Shown here: positions 53,345 through 60,864 of the stretch, one piece after another | Layout: each line of letters begins with the position of its first letter | Position numbering within the stretch: the stretch's first letter is position 1 | Translations under genes and position numbers: made by a program | NCBI GenBank assembly: GCA_023146255.1 | Contig: JAGLCJ010000008.1 | Coordinates: 242,969-306,968, forward strand | Direction: 5' to 3' | From: Alcanivoracaceae bacterium | Lineage (GTDB): Bacteria > Pseudomonadota > Gammaproteobacteria > Pseudomonadales > Alcanivoracaceae | DNA: 64,000 bases | Notes under the pieces: generated by a model | The model's database searches: none | What the model was told of the DNA's origin: nothing | What the model saw: the letters and a program-made list of their open reading frames with translations, nothing else

Positions 53345-54470
53345 TATTGCAGAGCGTCTTGCACGCCAATGGCACAGATCCTCATTGCGAGTGGAGCGCC
53401 TGCTGTCAGCAGATAGCTGGCCACTGGACATGCCGATTGGCAAGCCCTCCGGCGCTCAATTCGCCAAAGAGACCACTCGCGTTCAGGAACATGTACAACA
53501 CTGGCGAGAGGTAGAAACAGGAACAGTAATTTGGGAGACGGTCAATTATAGAGCCGGAGCGGAACCGGTCTCCGTACCTGTGCAATGGCGTTTACGCACA
53601 CCATCCGAGTGGGTGGCCGCCACCACAGATAAGACTGTGGGGGAAGAATTCAGGATTTTAGAAAGCATTGTTGCTAACGTAACGCCGGTTTACCGAGAGT
53701 GCCTAGTCGCCGAACGCCCCTTATGGCGTACAAAAGACGCGCAGGAAGTAATCGCTGCAGCAGCGCTCGCGGATACCCTATCCCCAGGCATCGCCAATGG
53801 AAGGCCACTCAGGCTATTAAGCGGGCTGGACATAGATACCAAATTCTTTGAGCGCCATGCCACCCTGATTACTCGTCTGCTGGATGAACGCTATGACGGC
53901 GCTGCCACTGAGCAGGGGCTGAATAACTTCCTCGACGCGCCAATTGAGAATGATCACTGGTTGCTGGTTGCACCACTTGATGAAAGCTTGCTGCCATTTA
54001 ATCGTCAGCGAGTGACTACGCAGGAACTGACTGAAACACGCCTGCCTGGCTCACACATTTTGGTGGTGGAAAATGAGCGGTGCATTCATCTATTGCCAAG
54101 GGCACCAAACACAATAGCGATTCTCGGTGCCGGACTGAACCTGCAGTGGCTTTCAGGAGACACTTTCCACGACAAGAAGGTGGCCTATTGGGGCGATATG
54201 GATACTTGGGGACTGCTTATGCTGGGGCGTGCTCGTCAATACTGCCAGAGTCTGCATCCGCTAATGATGACTCGCGATCACTTCCAAAGACATGCTCAAA
54301 ATTGTGCAGTGGCCGAGCCAGCGCCAGCACAGCCTCACTCACTCAAAGGGCTTAACAACAGCGAACGTGAATTTTTTGATTTCCTGCTGCACCAAGAGAA
54401 AGGACGACTTGAACAAGAATACTTGCCCGAGTCAGAGGTACACCGAGAAATCAATAACTGGCTAGGCTAA
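53328..54470 (+). CDS. jetD: Wadjet JetD (DUF3322/DUF2220, TOPRIM nuclease)
   Basis: A 380-residue nuclease: N-terminal DUF3322 (1-190) and C-terminal TOPRIM-type DUF2220 with E248 (ILVVENE) and the D290xD292 pair (YWGDMDTWG). It cuts plasmid DNA once JetABC has enclosed a small circle. ATG at 53328 overlaps jetC by 17 bases. All catalytic residues are present. Confidence 0.9.
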   Translation: MKSPADIAERLARQWHRSSLRVERLLSADSWPLDMPIGKPSGAQFAKETTRVQEHVQHWREVETGTVIWETVNYRAGAEPVSVPVQWRLRTPSEWVAATTDKTVGEEFRILESIVANVTPVYRECLVAERPLWRTKDAQEVIAAAALADTLSPGIANGRPLRLLSGLDIDTKFFERHATLITRLLDERYDGAATEQGLNNFLDAPIENDHWLLVAPLDESLLPFNRQRVTTQELTETRLPGSHILVVENERCIHLLPRAPNTIAILGAGLNLQWLSGDTFHDKKVAYWGDMDTWGLLMLGRARQYCQSLHPLMMTRDHFQRHAQNCAVAEPAPAQPHSLKGLNNSEREFFDFLLHQEKGRLEQEYLPESEVHREINNWLG

Positions 54471-54474
54471 ACCG

Positions 54475-54927
54475 TTACTTCAATTTCAACCCAGCAAAGA
54501 AAGGCACTTCAATGCGGGGAAGCCTACCTTTGTCTACCACATCAAAGACATGCTGCCGCCAGAACGGCCAGACATTATGAACTGCGTTAAATTCAGCAAA
54601 GGCCTTGAGCGCCTCCTCCTGAAGATCACTTTTGATACGGTAATCAACAATGTAGTCAGCCTCAATGAATGCAAAAACTACACTGGATTCGCTCTTATCG
54701 ACTAATCTGACGCCCAAATCCACCCTGACCCGCAAAAGGGGCTTCCCGTCTTTTTCATGGCCGTCTACAACAAACTGGACACCACGCTTTTGCTGCTGAG
54801 CCAGCTGAGTGCCCTCTGCGACATCCTGAGGTCGATCATACTGGCTACGGACCAGCGTGATATCCTGAAGCTCAAGACCGGCAGTAGCTTTTACGATCAA
54901 TGCTTCATTATCGTTATTGGGTGTCAC
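54475..54927 (-). CDS. mqsC: SecB-like chaperone of toxin-antitoxin-chaperone system
   Basis: A 150-residue SecB-fold protein. The C-terminal pattern FAEFNAVHNVWPFWRQHV ... GRLPRIEVPFF matches SecB-like chaperones of TAC systems (compare SecB FPYARE...PxLNLxP). GTG start overlaps the mqsA stop as GTGA. It should bind the C-terminal extension of the antitoxin and protect it from proteolysis. The symbol follows MqsRAC usage. Confidence 0.8.
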   Translation of the reverse strand: MTPNNDNEALIVKATAGLELQDITLVRSQYDRPQDVAEGTQLAQQQKRGVQFVVDGHEKDGKPLLRVRVDLGVRLVDKSESSVVFAFIEADYIVDYRIKSDLQEEALKAFAEFNAVHNVWPFWRQHVFDVVDKGRLPRIEVPFFAGLKLK

Positions 54928-55475
54928 GCAGCATCACTCCAAACACTTTCCTGGTGTGGAAGCCGACGAACATCCATGTCTATGGACGCAGCCACGACGC
55001 TGGAGGAAACTTCCGACCAGTCGTACTGTAAATAACACTCTTCTAATGACTTACCCTTTAGGCGCCCAGCCAAACCCAGCAGATCAGGCCGCAGGGCGAG
55101 AAGTTTCAACAACATATCCATAGCCGAGCTTTGCAAGGTGGCGCCACGCTCATATTTTGAAAAGCTATTCGCCCCACCTCCAAACAATTCGGAGGCTTCT
55201 CTCTGGGTAACGCCCAACATGCTTCGAATCAGGCGTATTTCATCACTGGTTAGCATTCCCATAGCAGATCGTTTAGCGTCTGCTAAACGACACTCATTTC
55301 TGGAAATCTGGTCAACCAGAACCGGATCTGCGCCACACACAGGACACTCGCAGTACTCCATGCCCTCAATAACGAGTGGCTCACCATTGTGGCGGATCGT
55401 TGCGGTATGCATCCGAGGCTCAAGCTGACCCTCCTCGCACATGGGGCAAGTTCGGATCGCATCAGTTGATTTCAT
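54924..55475 (-). CDS. mqsA: MqsA-type antitoxin with chaperone-addiction tail
   Basis: A 183-residue antitoxin: N-terminal zinc domain (CPMC and CPVC), HTH-XRE domain (TSDEIRLIRSMLGVTQREAS, about 76-130), and an extra tail of roughly 50 residues beyond normal MqsA (131 residues). This extension is expected to be the ChAD that makes the antitoxin depend on the SecB-like chaperone. It begins 8 bases after mqsR with a GAGGG site. Confidence 0.85.
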   Translation of the reverse strand: MKSTDAIRTCPMCEEGQLEPRMHTATIRHNGEPLVIEGMEYCECPVCGADPVLVDQISRNECRLADAKRSAMGMLTSDEIRLIRSMLGVTQREASELFGGGANSFSKYERGATLQSSAMDMLLKLLALRPDLLGLAGRLKGKSLEECYLQYDWSEVSSSVVAASIDMDVRRLPHQESVWSDAA

Positions 55476-55483
55476 CTTATCCC

Positions 55484-55834
55484 TCAGCGTTGCCAGTGAA
55501 ATGAGCAGAGAGTCACTGTCATAACATTCTGACCAAGCATAAGTTTGATATAAAGATCATGAGTCTGACCATCAACAGCCCAAGCGCGGCAATAAACATC
55601 CATCCACTTAGGCCGACCAGGGTACAGTTTGGAATGCCGAAAATGTGAAGGGTCCAGTGACGCGATGCATTGGCATACCTCCTCTTGGCTCATCTGCAAG
55701 TTTTCCTGAATATCCAGCTCTACACGCCTACCGCCGTAGATGACTTTGCCATTACGTGCCAGCTCACAAATACGCTCAAGCGCATATGCCGGTACGTCTC
55801 TAGTCTGCTCTACGCTGGAATCAGGATTAACCAT
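55484..55834 (-). CDS. mqsR: MqsR-type mRNA interferase toxin
   Basis: A 116-residue RelE-fold toxin of the MqsR family; WMDVYCRAW and LYIKLML align with WQDVYRPR and VYLKITV of E. coli MqsR. It cuts mRNA at GC-containing sites when freed. First gene of mqsR-mqsA-chaperone, the MqsRAC order. The ATG lies within a palindrome that may be the operator. Confidence 0.83.
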   Translation of the reverse strand: MVNPDSSVEQTRDVPAYALERICELARNGKVIYGGRRVELDIQENLQMSQEEVCQCIASLDPSHFRHSKLYPGRPKWMDVYCRAWAVDGQTHDLYIKLMLGQNVMTVTLCSFHWQR

Positions 55835-55842
55835 TATGGTTA
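55828..55842. promoter_or_regulatory. Palindrome at mqsR start, candidate MqsA operator
   Basis: TAACCAT-T-ATGGTTA is a perfect 15-base palindrome. It resembles the E. coli MqsA box AACCT-N3-AGGTT with wider spacing, and covers the mqsR start codon, so MqsA binding would block transcription or elongation. Confidence 0.5.
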
Positions 55843-56276
55843 CTTTATTCTCAAAGTCAATTCAAGTTGAACTCGCAACCGGGCCATAATACACAAGAAA
55901 ACTGCACTTATGGACAGTGCCGTAACCCTTTTGCATATCGGCCTATTGCATTGCCCCCCTTCGCTCCAAGCCCTTCCCCAAGTTTGTCGGTCTTGTTGAC
56001 CTGCCAATTGAAACATCGAAAAGGCACCCCCCCCCCTAAACCAAAGACTACTGGGCCGATCCTTGCCTATTTTCGAGAGAATTCCAAGTAATTTCAAAAA
56101 CATAACACCATTCTGAGGCTGGCAGAGATACCCCTTCCTGCACCCCATTGCCCCCTTAGTGAATGACTAACCAATGGGACTACATACTCCTTATCCCAAA
56201 TTTCTTCAGACATATATCACTCTCCTGAAGCTGGCCAACCAGCCCCTTTGGCCCAAAGCCCTTTCAGGAGCCCCTC
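55835..56276. other. 442-base gap with C-tracts
   Basis: No supported gene. The mqsR leader lies at the left. C-tract elements occur at 55949-55959 (CATTG plus six C), 56027-56036 (ten C) and 56146-56155 (CATTG plus five C). A hairpin GGCCAA...TTGGCC (56233-56253) precedes the next gene. Confidence 0.5.
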
Positions 56277-56609
56277 ATGCCCCCTCAATGCCCCATCTGT
56301 AGATCCGGTCGGATCGCAGCACATCACACTGGCCGCAAAATCTGTACCTCCCTTGGCACCGTAGCCGGTGCAATCAGCGGTATTGCTGCCGCCTGCTCGG
56401 GCGCGAGGATCGGCGCCACTGTTGGCGCGATTGCCGGACCTGCCGGGTCAGTCATAGGCGGGCTGGCCGGGGCATTACTCAGCGGCCTGGCTGGAGGTAT
56501 TGCTGGCGGATCAGCCGGCGCGGCTCTCGGCGACTTTGTCGATGAAAGCATCCTCGACAGCTTCGAATGCCTTGATTGCAAACATACATTCAGCGGCAAC
56601 AGAGCCTGA
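56277..56609 (+). CDS. Zinc-ribbon protein interrupted by a glycine zipper
   Basis: A 110-residue protein. CPIC (5-8) at the N-terminus and CLDC (98-101) near the C-terminus could together form one zinc ribbon; between them residues 27-90 form a long glycine/alanine zipper (GATVGAIAGPAGSVIGG, GLAGGIAGGSAGAALG). The CAGGAG site supports the start. The zipper resembles that of the HNH fusion at 47175. Function unknown. Confidence 0.7.
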   Translation: MPPQCPICRSGRIAAHHTGRKICTSLGTVAGAISGIAAACSGARIGATVGAIAGPAGSVIGGLAGALLSGLAGGIAGGSAGAALGDFVDESILDSFECLDCKHTFSGNRA

Positions 56610-56648
56610 TCTTTGCGCCACCCATTCCACCATAGCCAACACATCCCA

Positions 56649-56671
56649 AGCCCGCCGAGCGCGGGCTTTTT
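56649..56671 (+). terminator. Terminator-like hairpin before radC
   Basis: AGCCCGC-CGAGC-GCGGGCT plus T5, 18 bases ahead of the radC ATG. A standard Rho-independent form inside the module. Confidence 0.75.
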
Positions 56672-56688
56672 GCCGTCTGGAGAACCCC

Positions 56689-57183
56689 ATGGCCAAACCG
56701 CCGTACATCAAGAACGACCAGGGTCTTTACCGCGTACGGGGCTATGTCAGCCCTGATGCACTGGTGCAGATCGCTGCTGACATCCTGCTGGAAAATCTTG
56801 CAGGCCCGGGAAATATGACGAAGCCAGAAGATGCTGCTCGCTTTTTACAGCTGTCTCTGGCGAAGGAAAAGAACGAGCACTTTGCCGTGCTGTTCCTGAA
56901 CAACAAGCATCAGGTGATCTGCTTCGAGCGGATGTTCACCGGCACCATCGATGGCGCTGCCGTCTACCCCCGTGTTGTTGTGCAGCGAGCTCTGGAGCAC
57001 AACGCTGCTGCAGTTATCTTCGCGCATAACCATCCATCCGGCTGCGCGAATCCTTCCGAGGCCGACCGCTCGATTACCCGGCGTTTGAGCGAGGCGCTAA
57101 GCCTTGTCGATGTACGAGTACTGGACCACTTTGTGGTCTCCCAAAGTCAGTGGGTCAGCCTGGCCGAGCGTGGCTGGATCTGA
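56689..57183 (+). CDS. radC: RadC-family JAB-domain protein
   Basis: A 164-residue RadC/JAB protein. The metal motif HNHPSG with downstream D (PSEADRSIT) is intact, and LFLNNKHQVI and ERMFTGTIDG are RadC blocks. The N-terminal HhH part of chromosomal RadC is absent, as in plasmid and ICE versions. ATG at 56689 has GGAGA. Role unknown; often near mobile-element recombination genes. Confidence 0.88.
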   Translation: MAKPPYIKNDQGLYRVRGYVSPDALVQIAADILLENLAGPGNMTKPEDAARFLQLSLAKEKNEHFAVLFLNNKHQVICFERMFTGTIDGAAVYPRVVVQRALEHNAAAVIFAHNHPSGCANPSEADRSITRRLSEALSLVDVRVLDHFVVSQSQWVSLAERGWI

Positions 57184-57281
57184 TCGATCTTTAATACCCT
57201 CAGTAGTTACCCCCAACTCAAATATTCCATTGCCCTGTCCATTCGGGCACGGGCGTTTATGCCGTTTACAGGAGAAACACC

Positions 57282-58241
57282 ATGGCACATCTCGTAGAGC
57301 AAATGGCCTATGTTGGCCGCACGCCCTGGCATGGCCTCGGCAACCGCCTGGCAGAACAGCAGTCGATAGATGTCTGGATGGAACAAGCCGGCCTTAACTG
57401 GAACATCCGAGAAACTCCGGTGCGCTTCATCAATGGAGACAAGAGCCATCTGGGGGAGATCCTCTCCTTCGATGATCACAAGGTGTTATATCGCTCGGAT
57501 AACCGTACCCCGCTGTCCGTGGTCAGCCAGCGCTATCAGGTGGTACAGCCCCGGGAGATTCTGGAGTTCTACCGAGATCTCACCGAGAAGTCAGGCTTCG
57601 AGCTGGAGACCGCAGGCAGTCTGAAAGGTGGCCGCAAGATCTGGGCACTCGCAAGGACCGGCCAAAGTGGCGTGCTGAAAGGCAACGACCGCACCGACGC
57701 CTATGTCCTGCTGGCCACCGCCTGCGACGGCACCATGGCCACTACAGCGCAGTTCACCAGCGTGCGGGTGGTGTGCAACAACACATTGGCTGTGGCACTT
57801 GATGGCCGTGCTCAATCGGTAAAGGTGTCTCACCGCAGTGTGTTTGATGCAGATGCCGTAAAGAAGCAGCTGGGCATTTCCGTGTCCGCCTGGGACGACT
57901 TCATGTACCGCCTGAAAGCGCTGAGCGAGCGCAAGGTAAACCCGTTAGAAGCGGAAAAAGTCATCCGCAACCTGTTTCAGCCTCGCCCGGATCAGATCGA
58001 GCAGAAGCGCAACGAACGGGCCATGGCCAAGGTGCGCGCATTGTTCGATGGCGCAGGTCGGGGAGCTCACCTCCACTCCTCCTACAGCACCGCTTATGGC
58101 CTGCTCAATGCCGTCACCGAGTTCGTCGATCATGAGCGACGGGCGCGCAGTGATGATCACCGGCTGGACTCAGCCTGGTTCGGTCAGGGCGCCAACCTCA
58201 AACAGCAGGCCCTTGATCAGACACTAGCACTGGTTTCCTGA
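57282..58241 (+). CDS. DUF932 family protein
   Basis: A 319-residue DUF932 protein (TPWHGLGNRL, YRSDNRTPLSVVSQRYQVVQP, FTSVRVVCNNTL). It is common in phages and ICEs of Pseudomonas-related bacteria, next to RadC and YqaJ. Function unknown, presumably DNA metabolism. CAGGAG precedes the ATG. Confidence 0.85.
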   Translation: MAHLVEQMAYVGRTPWHGLGNRLAEQQSIDVWMEQAGLNWNIRETPVRFINGDKSHLGEILSFDDHKVLYRSDNRTPLSVVSQRYQVVQPREILEFYRDLTEKSGFELETAGSLKGGRKIWALARTGQSGVLKGNDRTDAYVLLATACDGTMATTAQFTSVRVVCNNTLAVALDGRAQSVKVSHRSVFDADAVKKQLGISVSAWDDFMYRLKALSERKVNPLEAEKVIRNLFQPRPDQIEQKRNERAMAKVRALFDGAGRGAHLHSSYSTAYGLLNAVTEFVDHERRARSDDHRLDSAWFGQGANLKQQALDQTLALVS

Positions 58242-58277
58242 ACAAACGCCAGAGCCTGCCTGAAAGGAGATCCTTTG

Positions 58278-58679
58278 ATGACATCCACAAACCAACAACC
58301 ACATCAACCACTGCCGGCCAGTGTGGCAGCAGTATGGGGCGCTTTCCTGCTGGAAGGCATGCTCATTGAGCGCCCTGTGCATGAACGCATCGACAGGATT
58401 GTCGAGACATGGCAGCAAGGGTTTATCGAGCTGATGATCGAGGCGTGTCAATGTCTCGATCCCCTCTGGAATGAGGTTCGACACCACTGGCAACAACCTG
58501 AAAAGTTTGATGGCGTTTTTGAGTATGAAGTCGTCGCTCCACTGGGACGATTTCTCGGGAATCACTTGCTGCAACATCGCTCACTGCCCTCGCTGGATCA
58601 TCAGCAAGGCGCTATTGCCGAGCTGGTAGATATTTTCTTCAGCTGCGCTCCAGCTCCGGAAGCTACCGCCACCAATTAA
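58278..58679 (+). CDS. Unknown protein of the RadC-YqaJ module
   Basis: A 133-residue acidic helical protein with no recognised domain. ATG at 58278 has AAGGAG eight bases ahead (a TTG directly before it is less likely). It is 36 bases after DUF932 and without intervening terminator, so co-transcribed with it. Confidence 0.65.
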   Translation: MTSTNQQPHQPLPASVAAVWGAFLLEGMLIERPVHERIDRIVETWQQGFIELMIEACQCLDPLWNEVRHHWQQPEKFDGVFEYEVVAPLGRFLGNHLLQHRSLPSLDHQQGAIAELVDIFFSCAPAPEATATN

Positions 58680-58701
58680 GCACTTGCCCGCCGCGCACCC
58701 T

Positions 58702-58740
58702 GCCCGCCTTCGCCTTTCGCGTTGGCGGGCTTTTTATTTT
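58702..58740 (+). terminator. Terminator-like hairpin before yqaJ gene
   Basis: GCCCGCC (58702-58708) and GGCGGGC (58724-58730) form a 7-bp stem followed by TTTTTATTTT. The YqaJ ATG is 12 bases further on. Confidence 0.75.
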
Positions 58741-58751
58741 GGGAGAACACC

Positions 58752-59753
58752 ATGAGCAAACAAAACGCCTCTCTATTGCGGCAGCGCCCGGCGCTACGCC
58801 TCGTGTCCACCAAGGGCCTGAGCCGCGAAGACTGGCTCAAGGTCCGCAAACAAGGCATTGGTGCCAGTGACGCGGCCGCCGCCTGCGGCATCAGCCCGTA
58901 TCAGTCACAGCTGGAGCTGTGGATGATCAAGACTGGCCGGGATCAGGATCTGCCAAAGGTCGATCCCAGCGACATGACCTCGCCAATGTACTGGGGCAAT
59001 GTGCTCGAACCCATTGTGGCCGAGCACTACAGCCACAAGACCGGCAACAAGGTGCGACGCATCAATGCCGTGCTGCAGCACCCGGACCCGGACAAAGCCT
59101 GGATGCTGGCCAATCTGGATTACACCGTAGTTGGCAATGACGAGGTACAAATCCTGGAGTGCAAAACTGCTGGCGAGTTTGGCTCTCGTTTGTGGCGTGA
59201 CGGCGTGCCGGAGTACATCCAGTGCCAGGTGCAGCATCAGCTGGCCGTTACCGGCAAACAGTCGGCCGATGTGAGCGTGCTGCTGTGTGGCCAGAATCTG
59301 CAGGTGTTCCGGATTGATCGCGATGAGGAAGTCATCAGTCGCCTGATCGAGCTGGAGCGGCAGTTCTGGCATTACGTCGAAACTGACACCCCTCCTCCGG
59401 CAGATGGCAGCGACTCGGCAGGTCGCGCTTTGCAGGCTCTCTATGCCAGAGATGCCGGCACGGTGATGGATCTGTCCGAGGATCTGTCGCTGTGTGGTGA
59501 TTTCGACGAGCTCGTGGATATCCGCGAACGACTCTCTCGGCTGGAACAACGGGAGTCGTCATTGAAGCAACGCATTCAGGAAACCATGGGCGATGCCAGC
59601 AAGGCGGTATTCGCCAGCGGTGAAGTCAGCTGGAAGCGTAGTCAGGACAGCACCGTGCTGGACAGCAAGAAACTGCTGGAGGCACACCCGGAGCTGCTCA
59701 ACCAGTACAACATCACTCGCGCCGGTTCACGGCGTTTTCTGATCCGCACCTAA
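58752..59753 (+). CDS. YqaJ-family viral recombinase/exonuclease
   Basis: A 333-residue PD-(D/E)XK exonuclease. GIGASDAAAACGIS, ANLDYTV (active Asp), ILECKTA (ExK) and CQVQHQL (Gln) follow the YqaJ order. The C-terminal coiled coil (about 265-300) is an addition. Works with an annealing protein in phage-type recombination; no RecT/Bet was seen here. ATG at 58752 has GGGAG. Confidence 0.88.
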   Translation: MSKQNASLLRQRPALRLVSTKGLSREDWLKVRKQGIGASDAAAACGISPYQSQLELWMIKTGRDQDLPKVDPSDMTSPMYWGNVLEPIVAEHYSHKTGNKVRRINAVLQHPDPDKAWMLANLDYTVVGNDEVQILECKTAGEFGSRLWRDGVPEYIQCQVQHQLAVTGKQSADVSVLLCGQNLQVFRIDRDEEVISRLIELERQFWHYVETDTPPPADGSDSAGRALQALYARDAGTVMDLSEDLSLCGDFDELVDIRERLSRLEQRESSLKQRIQETMGDASKAVFASGEVSWKRSQDSTVLDSKKLLEAHPELLNQYNITRAGSRRFLIRT

Positions 59754-59774
59754 TCCACCTACCCACGGCATAAA

Positions 59775-59810
59775 CGGCACCCGGGTTTACGTCCGGTGCC
59801 GCCTTTTATT
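59775..59810 (+). terminator. Terminator-like hairpin before Gp3-like gene
   Basis: CGGCACC (59775-59781) pairs with GGTGCCG (59795-59801), followed by CCTTTTATTTTT. The next ATG is 24 bases further. Confidence 0.65.
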
Positions 59811-59833
59811 TTTGATACAACAGGAGAAATACC

Positions 59834-60727
59834 ATGATCAAGGGCCTCGCCATTACCCCACCCATCATTGGCCGCATCAGCATTGGCCGGGTGATCGAAA
59901 AGAACGGCAAGCGACTGCCAGAGAAGGATGACCAGTTCACCGTTACCACCCAGATCCAGAGCAAGGACGGCTGGCTGCTGCACCCGCTGGACGAGCAGCT
60001 ACGCAAGGACGCCCCGGGCAACAAGCTGCGCGCCATTCCGGTTCGCATGCTGTTCAACGACCCCGACCTTAACCTGCGAGCGGAGTACTCACTGTTCGAC
60101 CGTCAGACTGGCCGCCCGCTGTGTGTGGGCGATGGCGAACTTTGTCGTCGGCAAACCTCAGAAGGCTGGGAACATTTACCCTGCCCCGGGCCGGATCAGT
60201 GCGACATCGGCAAGCAAGGAGGCTGCAAGCCCTACGCTCGGCTCAGTGTCCGCATTGGTGACGATGAGGATCTGGGTGTGTTCGTGTTCCGGACCACGGG
60301 GTACAACAGCATCCGTACCCTGACGGCGAGACTGCGTTACTACCACGCTATCTCAGGCGGCCTTCTGGCCACCCTGCCATTGTGTCTGCGCCTGCGGGGC
60401 AAGAGCACTACCCAGAGCCACCGGACGCCCATCTACTACGTGGACCTGACCACCCCGGATGACGCGCGCCTGAGTGTGGCTATCGCTCAAGCAAAGCGGG
60501 ACGCGGAACGCCTTGCCACAGAGGGCCTCATCCAGGACTCATTGGACGAGGCTGCCCGGGCCGGGTTCGGGGCTGCAGCATTCGAGGTCTCAGAGGAAGA
60601 AGGGTTAGAGGCAGTGGACGAGTTTATATCGGAGGCTGCTGAGATAGAGGATACAGGTCGACGAAAAACGCCTCACCAATGTGGGCTGAGTGAAAAGCTC
60701 GCGCAGCGGCTGCAGCCCGAGATATAA
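59834..60727 (+). CDS. Gp3-like recombination directionality factor / metal-binding protein
   Basis: A 297-residue protein similar in plan to phage Gp3-like proteins annotated as recombination directionality factors (GRISIGRVIEKNG start; cysteine cluster with C-P-G-P-D-Q-C-D and GGCKPY that may bind zinc; VFRTTGYNSIRTL). The family controls serine integrase direction in some phages; here it could be an annealing-type partner of YqaJ. CAGGAG precedes the ATG. Confidence 0.65.
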   Translation: MIKGLAITPPIIGRISIGRVIEKNGKRLPEKDDQFTVTTQIQSKDGWLLHPLDEQLRKDAPGNKLRAIPVRMLFNDPDLNLRAEYSLFDRQTGRPLCVGDGELCRRQTSEGWEHLPCPGPDQCDIGKQGGCKPYARLSVRIGDDEDLGVFVFRTTGYNSIRTLTARLRYYHAISGGLLATLPLCLRLRGKSTTQSHRTPIYYVDLTTPDDARLSVAIAQAKRDAERLATEGLIQDSLDEAARAGFGAAAFEVSEEEGLEAVDEFISEAAEIEDTGRRKTPHQCGLSEKLAQRLQPEI

Positions 60728-60783
60728 CCCATGAAACCCGCTATACAAGCTATCTGAACCTCTCTAGACGTACAGCGAGCCTC

Positions 60784-60813
60784 GCCTCAGATTCAGCGCG
60801 CTGAAACTGAGGC
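60784..60813. terminator. 15-bp imperfect inverted repeat between convergent genes
   Basis: GCCTCAGATTCAGCG and CGCTGAAACTGAGGC differ from a perfect inverted repeat by one A-A mismatch. It lies between the Gp3-like and helicase genes. No T-tract; may be a bidirectional terminator or protein site. Confidence 0.5.
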
Positions 60814-60864
60814 AACCACTTACCCAGAAACTTAGACCAATCTACGCACGCACCAATGCTAAAT

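Noticed and set aside
55833..55860. TTGACT/CATAAT promoter for mqsR with 16-base spacer
   Set aside because: The -10 overlaps the mqsR start codon, so a transcript from it would begin inside the gene; no alternative start codon follows.
55840..56148. 102-codon minus-strand ORF upstream of mqsR
   Set aside because: Spans poly-C tracts, lacks a ribosome site and has no family pattern; likely non-coding.
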